DNA from: Ovis canadensis
Taxonomy: Eukaryota; Chordata; Mammalia; Artiodactyla; Bovidae
DNA: 64,000 nt
Assembly: GCF_042477335.2 (NCBI RefSeq)
Contig: NC_091247.1
Location: forward strand, 43,206,501-43,270,500
Direction: 5' to 3'
Below the pieces are notes generated by a model. That model was not told the DNA's origin. It was given only the letters and a program-made list of their open reading frames with translations, and ran no database searches. This document shows positions 43,471 through 56,551 of the stretch, piece by piece. The stretch's first letter is position 1. Each line of letters opens with the position of its first letter. Made by a program: the position numbers and the translations under genes.

Positions 43471-45740
43471 AGAATAAAAAATGTCCCATTAGGCGGGTGA
43501 GGTCAGTGACTGGGAGACCAAAAGGGAAGTTATTGCTGCAACGCAGTGCACACAGGAAAGGGAAAATGGAGCCAAATGGAGTCTTACCAGAAACACAGGT
43601 ATTATTTCATCCTGTCTTCTAATAATTACTCTTTCTTCCTGAATTTCACAAACATCCCAATCCCTCCTCACTAGAAACCCCACCTAAACTCTCAAGCTAC
43701 TTAATAACAACAAAGACAGAACACAGAGAATCTGGAAGTTGAAAGGAGAAGACAAAGAAGACCAGAAAAACTGTGCTGGGCACGCATCTCCTGCTTTTCG
43801 CCAGGGTACTTGCTAATGTTCTGCTAGGGACTCGGCACACAGCAGGCAATTAATTACTACTCTTTTAGGCCCTTGGATATTATTATATCTTCTGATGTAA
43901 TGCAAGGAAGTACCAATATCACTGATGACATAGTCTAGCCAAAAATGTCCAATTGGACACATGAAACATTTTCATCTAATTTATAGTTTGTAGGAAATAC
44001 AGGGGATAAAGGACCAAACATATACAAGCAAGCAATCAGATGAAAACCAAAAGATGGAAAACCTGGCCAAGTCTCTTCATTAAGTTAATGCAGTGCTGCA
44101 TCGACTAGGCTAAATTAAGAGATATAAGGGGCAGAATAACCAAATGAGATAGGAAAACTGCACTGAATCTTCCTCAATAGGATCAATGATAAAGATAATC
44201 AGGGATCCAGATATTGAGATAAAATCAGCTAAAATGAAAAGATAGCAAACATTGAAAAAAAAAGGATGAGGTTACAAAGTAGTACCTATATATATATAAT
44301 CTAATTTATATGTTAAATTATATATCTTTACAGAGATAAACATTTCAAATATGTGCTAATCTGATCATCTCTGGTTTTGATTTTCATTTATCTGCATTTC
44401 AAATTTTTCACTGCATGTATCTGTAATAATAAGAAGTCATTTTAAAAATTGTAGAAAAAATATTTTACTTCAGTATGCTGGACCCAGCTCCATTTCCTCT
44501 CCCTATGATTTCTCACAGTTTATTCACTATAAAATATAATACTGCCTTGCAAAAAGACAATGTGTAATTGCTTTAATTGTGAGGGGAACTCAACTTCATA
44601 TATATCTAAAATGCATGAGTTAGTTATTCATTGAAATTAATGAGTGTTGCACCAAATGATTTAAATAGTGCACAGACAGCTTATACACAGCAATTTTTAT
44701 GCTTCACTTTATATTCCAGTGACTTCATTCATTGTTACATGTTTGGTGACAATTCAATAAATACTTGTTGATTATGCAAAGGAAAAGTGAAGTTACATTT
44801 GCTCTTTCTTTGCCATCAGCGCTATAGTTTGGAGACCAAGTTATGTGTTTCTGTCCTCATTTTCATTTTATTCCATGGTTGAAGCAGATGACCCACTTAC
44901 TGTTTCCTGATTTTGAGGTAATTATATGCGAGCATTAGTGCTATTGCTATTTCAACTTCCAATAGTTCTATAGAGCAGAAATAGCAGTGGACTCAGAGCT
45001 ACCATGCTTGAATTCTAATAGCAATTCAGTCACCAGCTGCCTTAGTTTTTCACATATTTGCACAAGACTAGATGATATCTGGAATTTCTCCTAGCTCCAA
45101 AATTCCATAATTCTAAAACATTGCATGTTTTTCCCAAAGTGAGATTCTCCAAGCAAAAACAACAAAACCCCATTTGTACTGTGAGGCTTTAGCCAATAGC
45201 AATTGGTATGAATGGGGTCCCATAATTTGCACACAATGACTTCATAAAGAGATTCAAACAAGAAATTATTGTTGTTTTTTATATTTCCAGTACAAATAGA
45301 AGCAGTAAGTTGCCTCTAGTTCTACAGATGATCTGCTGGATTCAAAAATAACTGACGACTCAAGCAGACTGTAATAAACATAGCAATATAAGATGCCCTG
45401 TTATTCATCACAGGAAAACACAAGTTTATAATTCAAGTTAGATAATATTAACGAATTTAAGATATCTTTTATTTTCGTGGGCTTTGGGGTCAGGCTAACT
45501 CAGGTTTAAATGGCAGTTTTGATACTCTATTTCATTTTCCAAACCTTCTAGAGAGCTTTTTATTTTTGATTTCCAAGACCATTCTCTGCTTTCTTTTTTC
45601 ACTAGTAGCATACTGTGCTTATTTCACGTATCTTCTCCCTGCACCATCACTGTTTCCAACAATTTCTTCTTTCTGTTTGCTTGTCCTGATCCGCATCTTG
45701 ACCCTAGAAGCTTTCTTTTGATGTCTGTTAATCCTCAGGT
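43471..45740. other. Mostly unique AT-rich sequence; possible MIR at 44985-45115
   Basis: A MIR-like trace (CAGCTGCCTTAGTTTTTCAC at 45034, then TAGCTCCAAAATTCCATAAT) lies at its right end. Otherwise there is no gene or named repeat, and no frame of convincing length. Confidence 0.4.
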
Positions 45741-45741
45741 G

Positions 45742-47260
45742 TCTGCTTTTTTTTTTTTTTAATTGGATTGTCTCCTTTTTTTGTCATTGAGTTGTAAGGC
45801 TTGTATTAAATATTATGGATGCCTGCCTGCCCACGTGCATGCTCAGTCATGTCTGACTGTCTGCAATCCCATGGACTGCAGCCCGCCAGGCTCCTCCGTC
45901 CATGGCATTTCCTAGGCAAGAATACTGGAGTGGGTTGCCATTTCCTTCTCCAAGGGATCTTCCCGACCCAGGGATGGAACCCAGGTCTCCTGCATCACAG
46001 GCAGATTCTTTTACCACTGAGCCACCAGTGAAACCCCGAATGTTATGGATGATAGACCCTTGAAAGATTCGTGATTTGCAAATATTTTCTCTCATTCTTT
46101 AGGCTGCCTTTTTACTTTCTTGATACTGTTCTTTAATACAGAGATGTTTTAAAATTTGACAAAGTCCAGTTTATCTATTTTTTTGTTTTTTAAAATGCTT
46201 TTGGTGTCATATCTAAGAAACCATTCCCTAATCCGTGGTAGTATAGATTTTCTTGTTTTCGTCCAAGAATTTTATACTTTTAGCAGTCACGTTCAAGTCT
46301 TTGATGCCTTTTGAGTTACTTTTTAAAATATGATGTGAGGTAGGGATCTAACTTTTTTCTTTTATGTGTGACTGTCCATTTGCCCTAGCACTGTTTGTTG
46401 AAGGGATTATTTTTTCCCCCACTGTTGAGAATCAGTCGCGTTTGTTGAGATTCGGTTGACTGTAGCTGTATGGATGTATTTCTGGACTTTGATCCTATTC
46501 TGTTGGTCTATACGTCTGTTAATATGTCAGTACTACATCGTCTTGCTCATTGCAGCTTTATAGGAAGTTTTAGAAACAGGGAGTATGAGTCCTCAAACTT
46601 TTTGTTTTCTTTTTCAGGATTGTTTTGCCTATTCAGATTCACTTACAATTCTATTTGAATTTTAGGGTCAGCTTTTCTTTTTTTTTGCAGAAAAGGCTAT
46701 TGAGCTCTTGATAATGAATCTGTAGGTCACTTTGGGTAGGACTATCATGTTGACGGTATTGTTTTCCAAATCATAATTGTAAGATGTCATACTATTTATT
46801 TAGCTATTTAATTTCTTTCAGCATTTAAAAAATTTACAGTGTACACTTCTTATATTCCCTTGGTTAAATTTGTTCCTAAATATTTATTCTTCCTAGTTTT
46901 ATTGCAAATGGAATTATTTTCTTAATTCAGTGTTAAATTATTCATTTCTAGTGTATATGGAAACGTGACTAATTTTTGTGTGTTGATCTTATATCTTGTA
47001 ACTTTGCTGTGTTCATTTCTTAGTACTAATGGTTTTGTGTGTGTATGTATGTGTATACATGTGTGTGTTTATGATTCCTTTAGGATTTTCTATATATATG
47101 TCATGTCATCTGCAAATAATTTTCTCTCTTCCTTTCTAATTTGAATGCCATATATTTCTTCTTCTTAACTAATGACTCTGGCTAGAACTTTCCATTATAA
47201 TATTGAATAGAAGTGGTGAAAATAGGCATTCTTACCTTGTCCCAATCTTGTAATACTTTT
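45742..47260 (-). mobile_element. L1 LINE, antisense (ORF2), split by a Bov-tA
   Basis: Reversed L1 ORF2 from TGTCTCCTTTTTTTGTCATT at 45769 to about 47240 (TATTGAATAGAAGTGGTGAA at 47201). Many stops. A Bov-tA at 45822-46038 interrupts it. A TG-rich patch sits at 47036-47070. Confidence 0.82.
45822..46038 (-). mobile_element. Bov-tA SINE
   Basis: Reverse Bov-tA. AATATTATGGATG at 45809-45821 and AATGTTATGGATG at 46039-46051 form a 13-bp duplication with one change. Confidence 0.9.
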
Positions 47261-48445
47261 ATTTGAGTGTGTCTGAAGATGGGAAATCTGATTTGAAGCT
47301 CCTAGTGCATACATGGATCTTATAGACAGAAATTCTCTGTAGTCGGTCCAGCTGGGCCAGTTAGTTGGGAGACCTTCTCTTATTACTTTTAGGCTTCTCT
47401 GTTCTGCTAAATCCCTTGCTCCCTGCTTTCTGGCTTCCAAAATTGTGATGCTGTTGCCTCTTCTTCCATTCTTCCTTTCCTTGTGAGTTTACGCCTTAAA
47501 AAACTCCTTTATAATATATTACTATTGTTTTAATGGATAAAAGTATTTATCATCTTTCCCTGGAACTCTAGAACTGAAATTAATAGGTTTTGTGCTAGCT
47601 GTTATTTGCCATTCCTGACTCAAGCCCTCAGGCCTAATTCAGTTCCATGGATAAAATATGTTTTCACTTCTTAGTGACCCAGCATTACTGTTACTAATGG
47701 GAGTGTTTCAGTAGTGCCTGCTATGACTTCCTCCTCCATCTTCTCCAGATTTGGATCCCCTATCCACTGCTGCTGTCTTAGCCTCATGGTGGTACCCTCT
47801 GATTTCCACCTCTAAGCTGTGGATTCTGTGTTTCCCCAACATTTCCAGGTTCTCAGAGCCGGAGAACAGTGCTGAAGCAAACAGAAGGGGGAAGAAACAG
47901 CCTCCACCTAGTCCTCCCCTGTTATTGACAGGTCTCCCAAAGCCCCTCTTGAATAGTTCCATCAAATTCTGCCTCTAAACCTCTCTCACTAGTGAGCTCA
48001 AAACCAGTCCTAGAAACTAGATGGATGCTGGAAGCCTTTCCATTTCCTTCCATTCTCCAATTCCTTAATTCCAGCCCCACCCTGTCTCCAGACTTCCTCT
48101 CCACATCCTGTTCCAAAATAAAGACTCTGGCATAGGAATGTGCACATGCTAACTGACATCAACCTGGATGAAGATTTGTGATAGCAGTAGGGTGTTTATG
48201 CTGACAGTAGCCAGGGAATAAGTGTCCTGTTTTAAATAGAAATGTTTGGATAGTGATTGCACTTCATCCCACATATGACAACTCTCTTTTCCAACTTTTT
48301 ATTTCATTAACCAGAATAGAGTATCATTTGTCCACACTATACTTTACTAGAGATATACACTAATTTTTTTCTATTATTAACAGAACAAATCAATTCCACA
48401 ATGTCAGATATTTAATAATAGGGTTTGGGGCAATGAAAAGAAGTG
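47261..48445. other. No gene recognised
   Basis: Mixed sequence. The overlapping frames at 47708-47978 on both strands are mirror frames of one GC-moderate patch and lack known motifs. Confidence 0.4.
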
Positions 48446-48448
48446 GGG

Positions 48449-48550
48449 GATCTCCCTGGTGGTACAGTGGTTAAGAATCCACCTGCCAATACAGGGAACA
48501 CAAGTTCGATCCCTGGTCTGGAAAGATTTCACACGTCACAGGGCACAGGG
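48449..48550 (+). mobile_element. CHR-type SINE, 3' truncated
   Basis: Sense head GGATCTCCCTGGTGGTACAG and B box AGTTCGATCCC at 48504. The 3' half is lost. Confidence 0.78.
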
Positions 48551-49029
48551 ATGCTGCTCCCTCTTGCAGCAGTGGGTGAGAGAAACAAGATTCATTCTCA
48601 GCTCTTAATGATCTGAATAGTTTTTGAGACTTAACTGGCATGCTGAGGAAAAAGCATAGAGAGGGCAGATCCTTCTTTTGAAATAGCTATATGAGCTTAG
48701 AGAGTTTATATGGGGTTGACTTGCCTCAGCAATTGGATTTCAGTGGTAACTGAAATAGCTGGATTGGCCACAGGACCGTTCAGCACAATGTCTGGAAACA
48801 CATTTAACAAATTCCAAGGAACAATGGGTGTGTCCCTGTATATCACAGTGATGTCATGCACTTTGCGCCAGAGAAAAGTGCTTTCTGTGAATGAGGTATT
48901 CAGTATTTCGGTTGCACACTTTTTATGTACATATTTTAGTTTTTTTATGTTGCTGATGTTCCAGTTTAATTTCATTGCAACGAACTGCGCATCACAAAAT
49001 CTATCCGTCCTCTCGCTGTAAGCGTGCTG
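48551..49029. other. No gene recognised
   Basis: A 103-codon plus frame and an 89-codon minus frame overlap almost completely at 48706-49021; neither has a familiar domain. A few CpG pairs cluster at 48980-49065. Confidence 0.35.
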
Positions 49030-49455
49030 TTTCTTGCATTTGGTGCATTGTTGTTCAAACCGGCCCCACTATCTAGCTCTGTACCTTTTTTATTCTCCCA
49101 GAGAGAAACCCTGTGCCCATTAAATAAAAACTCTCAATACCTCCTTCCTCCAGCCACTGGCAATTGCCATTCTACTTCATGTGCTTATGAATTTGACTAT
49201 TTCAGGTACCTCATATAAGTGGCATAGTCCAATATTTGTCCTCCTGTGATGGGCTTATTTCACTTAGCATGATGTCCTCAAGTGCATCAGTGCTGTAGCT
49301 TGTGTCAGTTCTTTTCTTTTTGAGGCTGAATAATATTCCACTGTATTTATATTTCACATATTGTTTATCCATTTTGTCCAACTGTGGGTGAGCATTTAAG
49401 TTAATCCCACCTCTTGGCTGTTATGAGTAATGCAGCTATGAGTGTAGGCATAGGG
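49030..49455 (-). mobile_element. L1 3' UTR, antisense
   Basis: Reversed 3' UTR: CATATAAGTGGCATAGTCCA at 49212 and GGCTGAATAATATTCCACTG at 49325. Confidence 0.75.
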
Positions 49456-49827
49456 CAAGCTGAAAGGTATATTTCTTACTGAGCACTTTTCAATCCTATC
49501 AAAGTACTTTGAAAATTACTTTTGTATAAAAAAATTTAAAAGAATTTTGTGTAAATTCCTCAGATAATGTCATTATTTTACTTAAGAAAAAGTGAAAGAA
49601 AAAAGTTATATCTAAAACAAACAAGAAATCATTGAAAATGTTAGAAAAATATCAAGAAATGGTATTCTATACATCATAATAGGTAGATGAATGTATTAAT
49701 AGTTAGTGAAACATACAGTTCAAAGATAGGTTTCCACTCTTGGCTACCTGTCTGATTTAATGATTCAATTTGCATTCAAACTCCAGTCAGAGAAGATCCT
49801 GGGGGAAATTTTTGATCAACTTAAAGA

Positions 49828-50045
49828 GTTCTTTTTAAAAAAATTTATTTTATTGATGTATAGTTGATTTAAAATGTTGTGTTAATTTCTGCTGTATAGC
49901 AAAGTGATTTAGTTATGCATATATATATGTATATATATATATATATATATATTCTTTTTCACATTCTTTTCCATTATGGTCTATCACATCATATTGAATA
50001 TAGTTCCCTGTGCTGTACAGTGGGAACCTGTTTATCCATTTTGTG
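49828..50045 (-). mobile_element. Ruminant L1 3' UTR, antisense
   Basis: AAAATGTTGTGTTAATTTCT at 49872 followed by a TA-rich expansion and CTGTGCTGTACAGTGGGAAC at 50010. Confidence 0.78.
49918..49951. repeat. (TA)n microsatellite
   Basis: Nearly pure TA with one TG step at 49927, grown inside the L1 3' UTR. Confidence 0.9.
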
Positions 50046-50059
50046 TAGAATTCTCTTAA

Positions 50060-50195
50060 TGCAAGAATCTTGGGCAGGGATGAAAGGGAGGCACAAGAGG
50101 AAGGGGATACATGTATACTTAGGGATGATTCATGTTGTGAAACCAACACAACATTTAAAGCAATTATCCTCCAATTTTAAAAAAAGACAAGAAAA
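50060..50195 (+). mobile_element. Ruminant L1 3' end
   Basis: AGGGATGATTCATGTTGTGA at 50120 and AATTATCCTCCAATTTTAAA at 50161, then an A-rich tail. Sense, directly after the antisense copy. Confidence 0.7.
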
Positions 50196-50938
50196 AAAAA
50201 AGAATCTTATGTTTTCTTCTCTATTCTTGGCTGCAACTTTTGATCTTTGGGCATAAAATAAATTGAGTTTGAAAACACGTTTAGAACAAGCACACTATAC
50301 TAGTGGTTCTCAACTGGAGAACTGTTTGAGACGTTTGGCAGTGTCTAAAGACAGTTTTGGTTGTTGCAACTCGAGGGGTGCTATTAATATGTCATGGGTA
50401 GAAGTCAGGATGGTGCTAAACATCCTAAAGAGATTGCTTATATTGAATTTAAGACAGAAGCTGATACAGAAAAAAACCTTGGAAGAAAAGCAGGGAACAG
50501 GGATAGATGGGCGATCCATTTCTCTGTACTACACTGGAGAGAAAGGCCAAAGTCAAGACCATAGAGGTGGAAAGAATAGCACTTGGAGTGGTAAGAATTT
50601 AGGTTTCCTTCTGGGTTCTGAAATCTAGGAGAGAAAACAAATCTTTTGCATCTTTGTACTTTATATAGTTGATAAACTGCATGTAGATCAGCATGTTATA
50701 CCTCTATTTGTAATTGTCTTGAATGAGAGCTATATGAAATATTTGTGCTAGAATATAGATAAATCTAGCTTCCTTTGTATGTTTTATACTGTAAAGAACT
50801 TAGATTGTGGGCATTTAAATTAAAATATTATTCCAGGAAGACACAGGGCTATAGTCAGCTTGCACATCTGCACAGTAGGAATGGAAGGAACCAGCATGTA
50901 AGTACTTAACAGGTATTTGATGTTGAGTAGCAAGTAGG
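50196..50938. other. No gene recognised
   Basis: A 121-codon plus frame (50263-50628) has no recognisable domain, and a minus frame overlaps it. Its composition is like the surrounding DNA, so I do not call it a gene. Confidence 0.35.
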
Positions 50939-50941
50939 ACG

Positions 50942-51200
50942 GAGAAGGCAATGGCACCCCATTCCAGTACTCTTGCCTGGAAAATCCCATGGATGGAGGA
51001 GCCTGGTAGGCTGTAGTCCGTGGGGTCGCTAAGAGTTGGACGTGACTGAGCGACTTCCCTTTCACTTTTCACTTTCATGCATTGGAGAAGGAAATGGCAA
51101 CCCACTCCAGTGTTCTTGCCTGGAGAATCGCAGGAACTGGGGGACCCCGTTTATGGGGTCGCACAGAGTTGAACATGACTGAAGCGACTTAGCAGCAGCA
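50942..51200 (+). mobile_element. Bov-A2 SINE with internal deletion
   Basis: Sense Bov-A2 from GGAGAAGGCAATGGCACCCC. The second unit lacks the AGCCTGGTGGGCTGC part (gap near 51145). It ends in (AGC)n. Confidence 0.87.
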
Positions 51201-52714
51201 AACATCCTACAATGCACAGGACGGCCCTCACAAGAAAGAATTATATGGCTCACAATGTCAAATGACAATAGCACCACTGTTGAAAAACCTATCACTACAC
51301 AGACAAAATAGATTGAAAAATTACAATCAACCTGAACAACGGATGTTTGAAAACAGTTGATCACAATGAGGTTACATTTCCACTTCTCATAAAGAATGCT
51401 AACTATGGGGCTCTGATATTTCCTTTTCTTTCTGTCTCTCTCTCTCTTCCCCTTCATCCTTCCTTTCTTCCTTTCTTTTTACATGACATGAAAGAAACTT
51501 ATCTACCATCTTCTATGCTCATTCTGGACTTTTGACATTATTTTAAAGTGGTAGGAAATGTGATGGGAGAGAAGAGGAGGGTTGGCTTGGAAGTGAAGTG
51601 GAAAATATTGACTGTGTGACCAAGAGGCATAGTTTTCCTAACCATCTATTTCCTCCTCTCACAAATGGGTTGGGCCAGGTTTCCTCCTGGGCTCTGCTCC
51701 AGCTACACTGGGAGTTCCCTGCCAGTGTCACTTCTGATTGGTTCATTCCTCAGTTAGACCCATGGCACCTAAGCCAAATATTGCTACTACTGCCACAGAA
51801 AGTGGATATAATAACAATACTGCCCACCCCAAAGGGCTGGGAAGAATCTGTACAGTAACTAAAAATACCTTCAAAGAATAACGATCATATAAAGGTAAAG
51901 TCTAAGGGAATGAAAGGATATTAAGTTACCAAGGATGACAACCCAAAGATCAAAATCTGCATGGCCACATCTGGGGGTTCAGGAAGAGGTTCTTTTCTTT
52001 TTTTTCACTTTTTAAGCTGAGACTTTGTTTTTGCTACCATTGAATTGGGAGAAAACAAAGGCCTTTATGACCTTGAACTCAGAGTAGTTCAAATCCTTTT
52101 TTTTTTTTTCTTGGTCACTGGGGAACAAATTATGACAGAAAAGAAGAAAATCTAAATAATTGGGGCATCATGGGGCATGGATCCATGTGCACCCTTCTGG
52201 GGCAAGATTTAATCACTTTGTAAATTGCATATTGTGACTGTGTTATAAACAATAATCCTGTATGCCTCATTAAGCCCCAAATGCAGGTCCTTGAATGAAA
52301 CTCACTCCTTTCCTTACCACCTTGACTAGATGCATTGTCTTGGAGGTTGTCTTGGAAAACAGGTGCACCTGGTCCAGAGTTAGGCAGGTGTGAGGTGTGT
52401 CAAGAGCACTGAAATTTTATGCTCATCAGTTTTGAAAATCCAGGCTCTAAATTAACTCTCAGGGTGCTCTGTCTGTCCGACTCCCTTAATTGATGGATCA
52501 ATTAATAGAAATTGCCAGGAGGACAAGTAGCTTGCCTCCTGAGATTCTGGACAGTCATATTCTATATTTAAGGCTTAAGACAGAGTTTTACAAAATTCCA
52601 ACCTGCCCTAATTTCTTCCACTAAAACAATTTTAAAAATATTTGCTGAGAATGAGCCAATTTATTCCCACTTTTTTATAGTAGTTCATTTCTGTACTTCA
52701 TTTACAAGAGACCT
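51201..52714. other. No gene recognised; pyrimidine tract at 51431-51480
   Basis: An imperfect (TC)n/(CTTT)n tract is the only structured element. The rest is unique-looking with short frames only. Confidence 0.4.
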
Positions 52715-52726
52715 ATTCATTGTGAA

Positions 52727-52943
52727 GGGCTTTCCTAGTGGCTCAGTGATAAAGAATCCACCTACCAATGCAGGAAACTCAGGAGATGTGGTTTCAATCC
52801 CCAGTTTGGGAAGATCCCCTGGAGAAGGAAATGGCCACCCACTCCAGTATTCTTTGCCTGGAAAATCCCATGGACAGAGGAGCCTGGCAGGTTACAGTCC
52901 ATCGGTCACAAAAGAGTCAGACATGACCTAGCGACTAAACAAC
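52727..52943 (+). mobile_element. Bov-tA SINE
   Basis: Sense Bov-tA. ATTCATTGTGAA at 52715-52726 and ATTTATTGTGAA at 52944-52955 form a 12-bp duplication with one change. Confidence 0.9.
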
Positions 52944-52955
52944 ATTTATTGTGAA

Positions 52956-54170
52956 AACGGACAGTGAGAGATTTGCTGTCTAAGACAGAGCCTTGTAGGG
53001 CAGTGCTATTCAAGGTGGATCCACTGACCAAGACCAGTTGGCTAACTGTTACTTGTCCATGACAACGTAAGCATGGGAATTGAGAGTAAGCATCTAGGAA
53101 GTTTCACAGCAATCTAAGCATGTGATTGTTCTCTCTAGTACTTTATTTTTGTTTCTTTTGGCAATGGTGTCAATAGATATTGGATCGGAAATGAAAAAAA
53201 GCTGGTTTTTCAGTGAAGATAGTTGTAGAGATTCTTTCAGCAACTGGGCTATCTTCTCCAAGGATGATTGGATTCATCTATTTTTCTTAGGCTGCAGAAT
53301 AATCCTGTTCTGTTCTTTTGAGCTGCTCTGCTTGAAAATGTGAAGTTGCACATTTTCACCTGCAAAGACCAGCTGTTTGATGGAGAATGAGTTCCCATTC
53401 CTTCTGCTTTTCTAGCCCCCTTAATTGTTTCCCTGTAGGAGTCACTTCATTTCATATCTGATGCAATACAAAAAGGTACCCTTTGTAAAGTGTCTGTGAT
53501 ACGCTGGCTGGGTCCCTGTGTTTAAGGGGTGTTGAGGAATATCTCCTCTCTCTGGTGCCTCCACATTCCTTCGTCGAATTCCAGGAGGAGCTGTATGTTA
53601 TTATCATTCTTGTATCAGAGATGAGTCAGCTTAGCTGAGATGTGTGGTAGTCTGTAATGAGAGATGAGATCACCCTCTCACATTCCGTCATGGATTGTAA
53701 AGGAGGCTGCACTGATTTAGCCCTCCTCCTGGCCTCTTAGTTATCCTTTCAGCCCACATGCCCTTCCCCACCCTGAGAAGTCTTTCAAGGCTCCAGGGCT
53801 CCTCTGACTAGTGACACAGCATCTGATCAAAACTGATAGCTTTAGAGACCCTTTCGTAGACCGGTATCTACTTTTTTGGAGGGGCATATATGTATTAGGG
53901 GGTAGGGGGAAAATGGATAATTTTTTAAATAAAAACTTTCAAACCTAGAATTAACAAACGATAATTATATCTTTCTTCAAGATATTTTTTTGTTTGTATT
54001 TAAAAGACTAACATTAATTTCTCTGCAGTCTAAATCTTCTTCCTTTCCTTCCGAGATGCATTTATTATCATTAAGTTGGCAGGTTATCAGAAAGGCAGAG
54101 ACACTTTCTGTCTCTGTTTTTACAATTTTCTATTTTATTTATTTTAATAAGAACCTATATACACCTTATC
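52956..54170. other. No gene recognised
   Basis: Unique-looking sequence. The 73-codon frame at 53122-53343 has a hydrophobic start but no recognisable family. Confidence 0.35.
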
Positions 54171-54171
54171 T

Positions 54172-54660
54172 GTTGCTGCATTACAAGTCACCCCAAAACT
54201 TACTGGAGTAAAGTAGCAACAATAATTATATTATTATCTCTCACGAGTCTGAGGGTTGACTGGACTCCGCTGGGCAGTTCTCTCATAAGGCTGCAGTCAG
54301 ATGGCAGCTGGGACTGGAGTCATCTTGAAGGCTTTCTCACTTACAGATCTGCTGGCTGATGCTGACCATTGGCTAAGACCTCATCTAAGGCCGTCGGCTG
54401 GAACACCTATGTGCGGCCTCTTCGTGTAACCTCGGCTTCTTCACAGCATGGTGGCTAGATTCCAAGAGGACCAAGTTGAAGTTGTATCACTTCTTTTGAC
54501 CTGTATTTGGAAGCACATGGTATTATTTCTGCCTATCCAGATTCAAGAAGAGAAAACATAGACACTCCCATTTCTTGATGGGAAGAGTGCAAATGTCACA
54601 GTGTAAGATGAGAAAACTTGTTGTGGCCATCTTGGAAAATACAACCCACTGCAAGTACTT
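54172..54660 (-). mobile_element. MLT/MaLR-like LTR, diverged
   Basis: TATCTGTTGCTGCATTACAA at 54168 through GGCCATCTTGGAAAATACAA at 54625 follows a common mammalian interspersed repeat that I place, tentatively, with the MaLR LTRs. Confidence 0.45.
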
Positions 54661-54749
54661 ATTACATGCCAGGGACTATTCTAAGTGTTTTACAAACAGT
54701 ACCTATCCACAGTCAAGATGTGATACCATTTTGTATGCTTTTAATCCTT

Positions 54750-54975
54750 TTATAAGTGGCAGCATATGTTATACATCATTTTTGTAAACTTTTTGCTCAG
54801 CTTTATAGTTTTGAGCTCTATGTAGCTGATACATGAGGGCTAATGCATTTCTTTTAATTGTTATTTTGTATAGCATTGTAAGACTATATCACAATTTATG
54901 CATTCCTCATGCCCATATATCTTCATTTTTTTAACTGAAATCATATAGTATGTATTACTTTGTGACATCCATTTT
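54750..54975 (-). mobile_element. L1 3' UTR fragment, antisense, diverged
   Basis: TATGTTATACATCATTTTTG at 54766 and following text. A CHR SINE is attached on its right. Confidence 0.45.
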
Positions 54976-54979
54976 TAAT

Positions 54980-55095
54980 TTATCTTATTTGGCTGCACTG
55001 GGTCTTAGCTGCAGCATGTGGGATCTCATTCCCTGACCAGGAATCGAACCCAGGCCCCCTCCACTGGGGGCACAGTCTTAGCCACTGGACATCCT
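54980..55095 (-). mobile_element. CHR-type SINE
   Basis: Reverse CHR with GAATCGAACCCAGGCC at 55042 and head complement CCACTGGACATCC at 55082. Confidence 0.82.
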
Positions 55096-55559
55096 TCTTT
55101 TAAAAATTATAATAAGTGGTCAGCACTTTCCCAGGCCACCAAATACTCCACTAACACAAACATTTTAATGGCTACATTGTATCCATCTATCATGTGGATG
55201 GAACATAATCTTGGACTACACCATTAGAGTTGAGCTTTTAGATTGTAATTTTTTCCCTGTTATAAAGCCACCAAAACCATCCATTTATATATTTGTGTAC
55301 ATTTTTATTGTTTCCCTAGGAAAATTTCTTATAAGAGGCATGAGCAGATAAAGAGTATAAACAATTTTGAGGCTTTCAATATATATTGCCGATCTTAGAT
55401 ACACTTTTGTTTATTTTTACATTACGGTCAATACCAGAAACACCTATGTAATCCCCTACTTAAGTAAAACTGTGCCAACAGTTAAAACCTCTTGTATGTA
55501 GATCTCATTCTATCCTCCTCCTGTTTCCAGAGGGCCTCACTATGCCAAATTTGGTATTT

Positions 55560-55860
55560 GTTATTCACATGTATTTTTATGTTTATATAAAAATTAAACT
55601 ATATATATAAAGGTGCTTTCCATGTATTTATATTTTAATATAAATGAAATCATACCATATGTATCCTTCTGCCACTTTGCTCAACATTACATTTGTGAGA
55701 TTTATCTGTATTAATAGGTGTAACTCGGGTTCATTGACTTTTACTCCTGTGTAGTATTCCATTCAATGGATATATCCTTCAACTGATTTACCCAATAGCA
55801 ATTTGCACACTTAGCACTGTCAGATTTCCCAGTCAGATGGGTGTGAAGTAGAATCTCACT
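55560..55860 (-). mobile_element. L1 3' UTR, antisense, diverged
   Basis: GAAATCATACCATATGTATC at 55646 and CTGTGTAGTATTCCATTCAA at 55747 are reversed L1 3'-UTR phrases. Confidence 0.6.
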
Positions 55861-55969
55861 GGGGGTATCACATTTTAAAAAGCCTCTGAAAACTGGTCTT
55901 ATATCCAGTGAAAAGTGTGGAGGCTGATGAAAATTGTGAAACAATAATCATGTTAAGAATAGCTGAAGA

Positions 55970-56196
55970 CACTTTCTTGGTGGTCCAGTGGTTAAGACTC
56001 TCCCTTGCAATGCAGGGGACCTGGGTTCCATCCCTGGTCGGAGAACGACAATCCTATGTGCCTTGGAGCAGCTAAGCCTACACACTGCAACTAAGGAGTC
56101 CGTGGGCCTCAGTGAAAGATCCTGCGTATTGTAGAAAGATCACGTGCTGTGACTAAGACCTGACACAGCCAAATAAATAAATAAATATTTTTAAAA
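55970..56196 (+). mobile_element. CHR-type SINE, full length
   Basis: Sense CHR from CTTTCTTGGTGGTCCAG to an (AAAT)n tail at 56172-56190. Confidence 0.88.
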
Positions 56197-56551
56197 ACTT
56201 AGAAAAATCAGAAAACCAACAGTTACGATGATAGTTCTCAAATATAGGGAAAGCAGTGGTATGGAAGAGATCTTGAGTTATTTGTCATTCCAGAGAACAG
56301 ATTTACTTAAGGACTCCATTTCCCAGATATGGTCAAGTAGAGGTGAATGGCCAGCCTTCAGGAATGAGAGGAGCCCTGGAAATCTGGCAGGGAGTCCAGT
56401 GATGCCCCTAGAGACGTTGTCAAGCTGCTCATTTTTTGGGAACAGAGTTCTTAGCTTTTAGTCTCAAAAACGTATAACTTAGATGATATAAGCTGGCTTA
56501 AGATCCACCCCAAGGACCATCTGACAAGTTCTGGGGTTTTGTCTTGCTAGT

